A DNA stretch of 64,000 bases, taken from positions 1,798,001 to 1,862,000 of the forward strand of contig NZ_CP036200.1 in assembly GCF_004295345.1 (NCBI RefSeq). Reading direction: 5' to 3'. Position 1 is the first letter of the stretch. Every line of letters begins with the position of its first letter. The translations under genes were made by a program, and so were the position numbers. The notes below the pieces were generated by a model that did no database searches, had not been told where the DNA came from, and saw nothing but the letters and a program-made list of their open reading frames with translations. Source of the stretch: Shewanella maritima. Its GTDB lineage: Bacteria; Pseudomonadota; Gammaproteobacteria; Enterobacterales; Shewanellaceae. Below, piece by piece: positions 27,993 to 34,993 of the stretch.

Positions 27993-30227
27993 GGGCGCCA
28001 CCTTTACCACTAACCCTCACCTCACCATGTGCGACAATCATCTGAAACGCTGGCAACCCGTCCACGGACATATTTTCCGCCACCCCCTCTAACTGATTTC
28101 TATCTAAGGCACTCATTCCTGCTGACCCTGTAGGATGACTATGCCACTCACCTATGTAGCTCACATTCGCCCCTGTTCTGCTCGCAATCCTATTAAGATC
28201 TTCCTCAACCCCTTCTGTACCGCGATCAAATGTGATAGGAGTACCCTCACTGTCCCATGGAGCGGGGCGCACATCGACCACATAAACATGCTTTCTCTTA
28301 AGATCTTGATATCCAACAAGAATACCACCAGTTTCATTTGGAAGCGCTGACGTACGCAGGCTATGTAGTTTCTGCTCTACACCCTCATCCCAGATAACCT
28401 TATACCCTGTTGCAGAGACATTATCCTGCACTCTCGACTTATGGACATCCACTTTAGTCAGGGCCCTCGCCCCAGTTCTCAAATCATCCTGCCAAATCAA
28501 AATTTGGGCGTCATCGGAGGAACTAGCCAGCCTAATTTGCTCAGCAAGCAAAGATGACAAGGATAAAACTCGGGCATGAGACATTACAGTTGATTTATCG
28601 CGACAAGAAACTCCTGAACGGAATCTCACAAGATCTTGAGTCAGATGGGTATTCCCAACATCCAACTCGATTAGCGCCCGATAGTATTGCGCCTCTAAAT
28701 GACTCAACCGACTTCGTCGCTTTGAATCCTCTACCAGTAGCACAGCATCATTTCCACTTGGAGCAAAGAAGGCTGACATGTGCCTAGGCACATTTTTAAT
28801 CCAACTAATTGCGCGTGGATAATCGAGCGAAGCACTGGCGTCCACAACCAAATTTGCGGAAGAATACACACCTTCATTGTTTGTTTTCGCAAATTCACAA
28901 GCATCACCGCTCAAGGCCGACACATTAGCGTCGTCAAAATGGAAGTTATGAACTCTCGCACAGTAAGAAGCTTTGTTCTGCCCTAAGCCATAGCAAGGCG
29001 CTACATGCCTGATGAAATTGTGAGGCCTAAAAATATCCTCATCAATGATGGACCACTGCCTCCAGCCACCTCTAACCCAAATATCAAGCAACGCCCCACC
29101 TAAGGCACCTACCCCTACCAAAACGCCTTTGCCCTGATTTGAATCGTATCCAGACTGCTCACAGCGTTTAGCAGATGATGGAGTAACCAACACCTCCATA
29201 GGCTCCAATCCGTATTGAGGTAAAACACCAGCCATCGGGCGGAGAGCCTCGCCTGGAACTTTATTCAAATGACCATGCGCGCCGAACCGAACTTCAAAAT
29301 CATCTGCCATCTCCCTCACAGACTTATTGCAATAAAAACCAATAATCTGCTCACGCTCAACAGAAGATGAATCACCACGACGAATAGGCAACGTAAAAAT
29401 GAATGCAGTATGCTCAATTTTCTCATCACCTTCGTCGGTAACAACAAACCTCAATAACCGGTCCCTTATCAATTCCACCACATGAATTCCGACGGAATCG
29501 AAGAGGTCAATCAAACCCTGAAGGTTATTAGGTGCCGAATACACTCTTCCATGAGTGACGTCACCACACGAGATCTCAAGCAGATTTACACTAACACCTC
29601 GATTTACTTCCCCAGCTAACCACTCAGCCTTGATAAAGAACCTTTCTTTCCCAGCAATTATTGGCTTTTCTGCCGAAACAGTGATCACTTGACCTTTTGC
29701 CAAACCTGCATGCAAATCATGAGGAATCACAATTGTCGTACTTGGGCTAAAAAACATTGGCTCTACGGCTTGGTCATCTGCATGCAGCTCACCAAGAGAG
29801 GCTTGCGTAAGCCACCACTTAGTACGCTGAATATGACGCTCAGGCGTCCAAGTCATCAAAGTAACGGATTCAGGCTCATCGTAGAGGCAAAGTGATTTAG
29901 GGTCCCCTGGGGGAGCAGGGTTTTGATGCATAGTCTCCGGAAAGTCCTTTCGCCAAGATACGGTAAACGGGATATTCAAACTACGACTGAAACCGTAAAC
30001 TACCCTCTCACAGTATTGAATACCGAAGACGTTTCTTGAAGGGTTTCGTCATTGCAAATATCCAACACAACACATTCATAACGAATGCCACCTTTCACAT
30101 ATCGAAAACAAGAAACCAACTCGCAATCTGGAGAACGCCTCACGGCGCTTAGCATCGACAAAGAACCGGGTAGACGAAGTTCCTCTGCGCCAATCGCCTC
30201 GCCTCGAGGGGTAAAGTACTCCGTCAC
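27985..30227 (-). pseudogene. Fused ubiquitin-type E2-E1-JAB protein, frameshifted in a C3 run
   Basis: This 747-aa protein (after one-base repair) carries three enzymes of ubiquitin-like conjugation in one chain. The N-terminal E2-like domain has its cysteine in KSLCLYDE (about Cys114) followed by WTPERHIQRTKWWL and GELHADDQAVEP. The central ThiF/E1-like domain has GVGALGG, IIDEDIFRPHNFIRH and a possible thioester cysteine in SGVSC. The C-terminal JAB/JAMM metalloprotease has ETGGILVG and EWHSHPTGSAGMSALD. As read, the first 75 codons (GTG at 30227) end at a TAG at 30000. Adding one G to the GGG at 30003-30005 gives VRGVVYGFSRSLNIPF and joins the 664-codon main frame. The upstream MBL gene ends five bases before; the patatin start overlaps the stop. 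Cap2 plus Cap3 of CBASS have the same three activities, in two proteins. Confidence 0.85.
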
Positions 30228-30231
30228 AAAA

Positions 30232-31383
30232 TCACCCTGCCCGGGCAGGAGCTGCTGCCGCTGTTAACATCGCTGCCGTTGCCGTTGCTGCCATCATGGA
30301 AACGCCTGCTTTTTCAATCTTAATTACAACTGGCTTGGGCTTTTTCTTTCCGCCGTTTTCCGACGTTACGACAAACTTACGACCTTTAACTTTCTCAAGA
30401 TACTCTTCGTAGCAGGCTTTTGCCTGGATATGAGGCGGTTGTTTTCTTTCCTTAGCATCTTCCCCGGTATCAAATGCTTGGGAGGAGCAAATCATATAAG
30501 AGCCTGACCTTCCCATCTCCAGCAACTCTTTAACCTTAGGTAAGGGCACAGTTTTATCTTCTCCCTTGTCCCCAGACAATGCCAACGCAAGGTAACTACA
30601 ATGATGCGGAATATTAAACAGATCCCAAGCCAACCGTTCTTCATTCTCTTTGTATTTCGTGATCGACACGATATCTTCAAGCACTTCTGCCTCTGAATCA
30701 CCAATGGCCAAGTAATCATAGATTTCATCATCCGCATTGAAGCGCACGTTAAATATCAACGAGGCCTCATTACGAACCTGCTTAATATCCTTCCCATCCA
30801 CTTCGCAATGCTTCATAAAGGGTGAGTGAACGAAAAATTCAACCCCGTCACCTTCCAAAGTAAAGGTATCAACAACAGTCCCGGCATCGATAAGATGAGC
30901 AGACAACTCATCCACTGTCATATCCCACCCATCAACCAACGTCACCAGATCGTCCGGGGTTGAAAACACCTTTATGCCTGACTTATTTTTCAGACGATGA
31001 CGCGCTTCCTGACGCCAAATGATGCTCTCTTCAGACTGATGGTCATTGTCAGCTGTCTCCAACAACATGGCCGCAGGAACCCAAAGCTCATCAATTTTTA
31101 CACGATCCTCGCCTTGGTATTTTGCAGCATGCTCAAGGTGAAAAAACTCAGTGCTACCATTGATGTGATCTTTGTCAGCATGAGTAAAAGCAACAACATC
31201 AAAACGCTCTTTGCCTGCATCCTTCAACTCTTGCCTGAGAGCCGCATTAATATCGTATTGAGGCGTCTTATCATTTTCAGCGTTACTCATCTGGTGGAAA
31301 TCCATCAGAATGAACCTACCACGAGTGCTTTTAATCAGGCTGGTATCACCATTCCCTACTGGATAAAACGTAACTGTGTGCAT
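30232..31383 (-). CDS. Metallo-beta-lactamase-fold hydrolase, first gene of the E2-E1-JAB operon
   Basis: This 383-aa protein has the metallo-beta-lactamase fold of the ComEC/Rec2-like branch: FYPVGNGDTSLI near the start, the metal motif FTHADKDHINGS (HxDxDH type) near residues 70-81, a later DYLAIGD strand and IPHHCS. I start it at the ATG at 31383 (MHTVTFYPVGNGD) with GGAGT five bases upstream. Such proteins cut phosphodiester or other bonds; the substrate is unknown. The last about 25 residues are nearly all Ala, Thr, Met and Gly (MMAATATAAMLTAAAAPARAG), an odd low-complexity tail. It leads the operon MBL, E2-E1-JAB, patatin; genes overlap or are spaced by few bases, so one transcript is likely. 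MBL-fold genes are known next to bacterial E1/E2/JAB genes (from recollection of comparative surveys). Confidence 0.8.
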   Translation of the reverse strand: MHTVTFYPVGNGDTSLIKSTRGRFILMDFHQMSNAENDKTPQYDINAALRQELKDAGKERFDVVAFTHADKDHINGSTEFFHLEHAAKYQGEDRVKIDELWVPAAMLLETADNDHQSEESIIWRQEARHRLKNKSGIKVFSTPDDLVTLVDGWDMTVDELSAHLIDAGTVVDTFTLEGDGVEFFVHSPFMKHCEVDGKDIKQVRNEASLIFNVRFNADDEIYDYLAIGDSEAEVLEDIVSITKYKENEERLAWDLFNIPHHCSYLALALSGDKGEDKTVPLPKVKELLEMGRSGSYMICSSQAFDTGEDAKERKQPPHIQAKACYEEYLEKVKGRKFVVTSENGGKKKPKPVVIKIEKAGVSMMAATATAAMLTAAAAPARAG

Positions 31384-32057
31384 AGTAACTCCGGATGTTG
31401 TAAAGCTTTTATGGGCATTAAAATATATATGGGGACGGAAAATCCAATTACAATAGGGGCTTACCAAACTGAAGTTTTACGAGACACCTTAGACATTTTT
31501 AATGGGGCGTAGCTCCCTATTATTACGGGCTTGAAAATCCATCCCAAACAATCTTGGGTGGCAATTTTAATTATTACAATCTAGAGTGACTGCACTCGGC
31601 AAGTGCTGAACGGTTACCGGTAGGTTTTGAGATTTCTTTTAGAAAAGAGTCCGGTTAGAGTTGACCAGAGCAGAGTTTAAAAACACTCAAAAGCATCTAA
31701 ATTTAATTACGGCTGTATACCTATATTGTTAGCCGCTTTACGGTAGTGCCAAACATTAGGCAAATAGATGAGATTTTGTAAGGCAACTAATTCGTTAGTT
31801 TTCGATTCACTAAATAAGTGCTAGCAAACTTTGGGGCAAAAACTAGTTTGAAATACTCCATTTAGAGGCCATTTCTCCTAGAGCTTGAATTTGAGGTTTG
31901 CCTTTAACGTTAAGCTTATGGCTACACTAAATCACTACTGAGACAGTAATAGTTACAACACCAAAAGAGTATTTGGCTTGTCGTAAATAAGCGAACTACC
32001 GCAGGTCTCATTGGAAGCTCTATTCGATGTATTTTTACATATTCAAATACGAATCTA
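31384..32057. other. 674-base AT-rich gap upstream of the MBL operon
   Basis: No gene is supported. The operon promoter should lie within the first 200 bases. There is no CD-NTase, ubiquitin-like or regulator gene here, which matters for judging the operon as CBASS. Nothing else was recognised. Confidence 0.5.
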
Positions 32058-32663
32058 TCACGCATCAAGTTTGATTAATGGCAATAAACGTACAGCATTT
32101 TTGGCGTCATCTAGGGCTCGATGAGCTTTCCCATCAAATGTTAACCCTGCATGTGATAAAGCACGCTTCAAGCCCGCTCTCGGTTTCAACCTATGTGTTT
32201 TGGAGTATTGTTTCTTAAGATCTATAAACTGCACAGGAGCAAATTCTGAAAGGTTATGATTGGCGCAGTCTATGTTAAGCTGCTTTAGGTCGTAACTCCC
32301 CCAGGTTGCAAGCGTATATTCTGGTGGCAACCAGTCAAGTAGTTGATTAAAGACAACATCAAATGTTGGTTTATTAGATAGCACTTCTTGAGTAATGCCC
32401 GTTAACTCAGTACAAAACTCACTGATATCTGGGTGAATTGTTGGCTTGATAAGCTGAGTAAAGGTTGAGATTTCCTTGAACCCATTTTTTGTAACAAGTA
32501 CTGCACCAATCTCTATTGTCTCGCGCTCATTTGGAGGAGTAGCGCCACCAGAGTCACATGTATGCTCAAGATCTAGAACCACTATTAAATCAACCGCCAA
32601 TATGTTTCCCATCTCATCTGATATGTTAGCTATTACGCTTTTGTATTCTGCTTGGCCCAGCAA
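32058..32663 (-). CDS. DEDDh 3'-5' exonuclease (ERI-1/KapD-like)
   Basis: This 201-aa DnaQ-fold exonuclease degrades RNA or DNA from the 3' end. Exo I is VVLDLEHTC with the first Asp and Glu, Exo II is ATWGSYDLKQLN, and Exo III is AHRALDDAKNAVRL with the catalytic His and last Asp. The TGITQE and FIDLKKQY segments fit ERI-1-like members. The frame starts with a TTG at 32663 with AAGGA four bases upstream; an ATG at 32612 would keep the whole domain. It overlaps the upstream 61-codon frame by 38 bases, so translation may be coupled, or the two could be one broken gene. It lies in transposon cargo, between the CRISPR array and the MBL operon. Confidence 0.8.
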   Translation of the reverse strand: MLGQAEYKSVIANISDEMGNILAVDLIVVLDLEHTCDSGGATPPNERETIEIGAVLVTKNGFKEISTFTQLIKPTIHPDISEFCTELTGITQEVLSNKPTFDVVFNQLLDWLPPEYTLATWGSYDLKQLNIDCANHNLSEFAPVQFIDLKKQYSKTHRLKPRAGLKRALSHAGLTFDGKAHRALDDAKNAVRLLPLIKLDA

Positions 32664-32811
32664 GACATCCTTGCATTTGTTGAGGAGCCTTGATTTGTAA
32701 ATTTCTTGAAAATGACTTTTGACTACCTAAAGCATAAGCTTTCATACGTTCAATAGCTGCATTTAACTCTACCTCATCAGGCGTAGGCTTTGTAGTTGGT
32801 TTCAACGACAT
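32626..32811 (-). CDS. Small hypothetical protein overlapping the exonuclease
   Basis: A 61-codon frame starts with an ATG at 32811 after AGAGAGACTTT. The peptide (MSLKPTTKPTPDEVELNAA.. then IERMKAYALGSQKSF) is hydrophilic and unlike any family I know. Its first 45 residues read like real coding sequence. It may be a separate small gene translated just before the exonuclease, or the N-terminus of the exonuclease cut off by an indel: joining the frames would need one extra base or two missing ones, unlike the single-base losses elsewhere in the window. It begins 19 bases after the stop of the relic frame that runs through the distal CRISPR repeats. Confidence 0.4.
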   Translation of the reverse strand: MSLKPTTKPTPDEVELNAAIERMKAYALGSQKSFSRNLQIKAPQQMQGCLAGPSRIQKRNS

Positions 32812-32829
32812 AAAGTCTCTCTTACTGAA

Positions 32830-33018
32830 TCAATTATACTTTCGTAATAAATATTTTAAGAAAACCTTTCCTAATTTAGCAGAAAGAGGCTTTACTACTT
32901 TTTTGGCAGGATATAAATCCAAAGCGTGATGACAATCTGGTTGATCTTTGTCAGCTGCCTTCGCGGCAGGATAAAAGTCGAGTGCCTTACGACAATCTGG
33001 CTGATCTTTTTCAGCTGC
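32830..33018 (-). other. Open frame running through the distal CRISPR repeats, with a 20-residue internal repeat
   Basis: On the minus strand 62 codons are open from just after a TAG in the third repeat to a TGA at 32830. The frame has no start codon of its own. It encodes AAEKDQPDCRKALDFYPA.. then AKAADKDQPDCHHALDLYPA.. and ends KPLSAKLGKVFLKYLLRKYN. The peptide unit DKDQPDCxxALDxYPA recurs after 20 residues, exactly the 60-base CRISPR period, and most base differences between the units are synonymous. This suggests the distal array overlies the end of a once-coding sequence, or that both guides copy homologous coding DNA. I do not know the protein. Confidence 0.4.
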
Positions 33019-33154
33019 CTATTCGGCAGTTCACTATCAATTAGAAGATGGCAGTGTTATTCATAAATCTTCAGCTGCCTATTCGGCAGTTCACAGGCAG
33101 AGAAGAGTAAAGGACAATCTTTGTCAATCTTCAGCTGCCTATTCGGCAGTTCAC
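32887..33154 (-). CRISPR. Type I-F3 CRISPR array, three regular and one to two atypical repeats
   Basis: Repeats are 28 bases, spaced exactly 60 apart, transcribed on the minus strand away from cas6. R1 (33127-33154), R2 (33067-33094) and R3 (33007-33034) begin GTGAACTGCC and share the hairpin CTGCCGAATAGGCAG. R4 (32947-32974) is atypical: it begins TTATCCTGCC with stem-loop CTGCCGCGAAGGCAG. R5 (32887-32914) begins ATATCCTGCC and keeps only half the repeat, with a weak CTGCC..GTAG stem. The leader lies in 33155-33293. The two spacers next to the atypical repeats are related to each other (24 of 32 bases). In I-F3 elements, divergent repeats mark the guide for the attachment site, so these are the likely homing guides. 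There is no cas1/cas2. Confidence 0.9.
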
Positions 33155-33293
33155 TATGACAATACCAAAACTTAATGAGGAAAAACAACACCTAACAGTA
33201 AATATCCAATTTTTACCAAACTAAATCGCCTACATATAAAACGCTTATTTTTTCAAACCTTTAAACCAATCACCTTCAGAATGGTTAACTCAA

Positions 33294-33896
33294 TTAAACC
33301 ATATGAGACAGCTCTGGAACTGTGCCATTCAATCGCTCATTGGTAGCAAACCCATAACTACTAAACATTGGTTCCATCTGCTTATCGACCACATGTTTTT
33401 GAATGTGTAATAGGTAGTCTTGCTTACTTCCAACACTACTCATAGCAACTCGATGAAATACCTCGAACTCTCTCGGCGTAACGGACTTGCTAGGGTTAAA
33501 TATCTCTCCTCTAGCTAAGGCTCTTTTCTCTAACCTTTTTAACCGTCTTCTCGCCTCACCAACAAACATTTTTGCTATACCTTGATTACGCTTAAACCTC
33601 ACTTCTGCACAACCTTCTGGTACCAGCTCGACTTTACTAACCTCAAAAAAGCCGCACTCTTGCATATCTTTAAAATAACCTTGCAGCCTTAACCGATTTA
33701 ATACATCACTTTCTGAATACACAAAAGCAATGATATTTCCAATCGATTCATCAGACCATGCAGGAAAGCTCACTCCAATGCCAGTTATCCCATGTCTGCA
33801 AATATAACCATGTAATATTGAAATACATCGCCCTGTTAGTAAGGCTAAATTGGCTTTTTCTGGTAATAACTTAATGGTGAAATAATAGCGCGGCAT
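33294..33896 (-). CDS. cas6: Cas6f (Csy4) crRNA endoribonuclease of the I-F3 element
   Basis: Cas6f cuts the CRISPR transcript at the base of the repeat hairpin and stays bound to the crRNA 3' end. The 200-aa protein has the family start RYYFTIKLLPEKANLALLTGRC and LHGYICRHGITGIGVSFPAW (given in parts), including the histidine expected in the active site (LHGY). The arginine-rich helix ARRRLKRLEKRALARGE is the one that reads the hairpin, and the end FSSYGFA is conserved with V. cholerae Tn6677 Cas6. It starts two bases after the cas7 stop in the tniQ-cas8-cas7-cas6 operon, and the array follows 139 bases downstream. Confidence 0.93.
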   Translation of the reverse strand: MPRYYFTIKLLPEKANLALLTGRCISILHGYICRHGITGIGVSFPAWSDESIGNIIAFVYSESDVLNRLRLQGYFKDMQECGFFEVSKVELVPEGCAEVRFKRNQGIAKMFVGEARRRLKRLEKRALARGEIFNPSKSVTPREFEVFHRVAMSSVGSKQDYLLHIQKHVVDKQMEPMFSSYGFATNERLNGTVPELSHMV

Positions 33897-33898
33897 AG

Positions 33899-34984
33899 TT
33901 ATTTATCCGCTTTAGAAGTGATTTTTTCTTTAGATTTACCCTTTGCCTCTGCCTTTTTCTGAAACATGCCACCTTTGATTAAAACTGCAAACAAATAATA
34001 GATATTTGGCACAATCTCACCATCAGGAGTGCCAGCTAGTTTTCGTAACTCAGAGAGGTAATACTCAGAGTTAACAAGTAAAGAATAAAAACTTTTGTTA
34101 GAGTCAGGTGAGCGTCGAGCGATTCCTAGCTCCTTATCTGCACCATACTCGTGGATTCGTAGCCGCTTTGAACTATCGTCATCCCACCAATCATCAATCA
34201 GTTGAATTGCTGCACCTATTTTTACTGAATTAAAACTTACAGCCTGGCGACCATCAATGCATTGCACTTTCGTAAAACGCTTAGAAACTTCACCTGCCTC
34301 AGCTTTTTCTCCAAATGATTGGCTTGGGAAAATCTCCTGGCAAAAAACCGTTTCAAGTTTTGCCGTGACATCAGCGTGCCAAAATATACCTGGTTCCGTT
34401 AATGCTAAATAAATCTCATGGCTTAGCTCATCCAACACCAGCTGTTCAGCTGCGGGCCAACAACTTTCCCAATCAAGCAGTCGAGTATTGGCAATTTGAT
34501 AGCATTTTCCTGAGCTCGTTTTTATCTCGATGAGCGTATTTCCTGAGTTTTGATTACGCCACAGCCAGGTTCCTAGCAGTAAATTTTTACTGTATCGCTT
34601 GGCCAATTCTTTGTAGCCACCACACTCTTTAAACGCTATGGCCAACTCTTCAAGCAAAGAAAATACACTGTTATCACTGCAGCCACAGGGTTTTAAAGAG
34701 TTAGCCTGCACTCGTAATGAGAATCGACAAAAAACATGCTCAACATTAGGCGGTACGTAGCACTCTTCGATGGTGAGTGGATTACAATGAGCTAAGTCTT
34801 GTGGTGCTAGATTTTTCGGTTTGAACTGAGGGGTAAAAGCTTCCGTAAACCCGGCCTTTTGACCACGTATACGGTTGATTTCCGCTTCAAGTGGCACAAA
34901 ATCTTTTTCACTAGTTTGATAGAAAAAAACAGCTTTACTTGGGTATAAAGAGCGGTCGTACTTTAAAACATTACAGATCTCCAT
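33899..34984 (-). CDS. cas7: Cas7f (Csy3) backbone subunit of the I-F3 Cascade
   Basis: Cas7f forms the six-fold backbone that holds the crRNA spacer and, at one end of the complex, TniQ. The 361-aa protein matches the Tn6677 subunit at recognisable points: LGTWLWRNQ, the late VKIGAAIQLIDDWWDD with LRIHEYGADKE, and YYLFAVLIKGGMFQKK at the C-terminus. The N-terminus LKYDRSLYPSKAVFF corresponds to LAYERSIDPSDVCFF. A Lys-rich tail (KAEAKGKSKEKITSKADK) follows. It starts ten bases after the cas8/5 stop. Confidence 0.92.
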   Translation of the reverse strand: MEICNVLKYDRSLYPSKAVFFYQTSEKDFVPLEAEINRIRGQKAGFTEAFTPQFKPKNLAPQDLAHCNPLTIEECYVPPNVEHVFCRFSLRVQANSLKPCGCSDNSVFSLLEELAIAFKECGGYKELAKRYSKNLLLGTWLWRNQNSGNTLIEIKTSSGKCYQIANTRLLDWESCWPAAEQLVLDELSHEIYLALTEPGIFWHADVTAKLETVFCQEIFPSQSFGEKAEAGEVSKRFTKVQCIDGRQAVSFNSVKIGAAIQLIDDWWDDDSSKRLRIHEYGADKELGIARRSPDSNKSFYSLLVNSEYYLSELRKLAGTPDGEIVPNIYYLFAVLIKGGMFQKKAEAKGKSKEKITSKADK

Positions 34985-34993
34985 AACGCGTCC

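Noticed and set aside
30000..30227. 75-codon frame taken as a small ubiquitin-like protein
   Set aside because: Its end joins the next frame after a one-base repair and supplies the N-terminal half of the E2 domain, so it is not a separate protein.
31384..32057. Search for a CD-NTase or ubiquitin-like gene to complete a CBASS or Bil locus
   Set aside because: No open frame of suitable length or motif (GS..D.D for CD-NTases, GG tail for ubiquitin-like proteins) is present on either strand.
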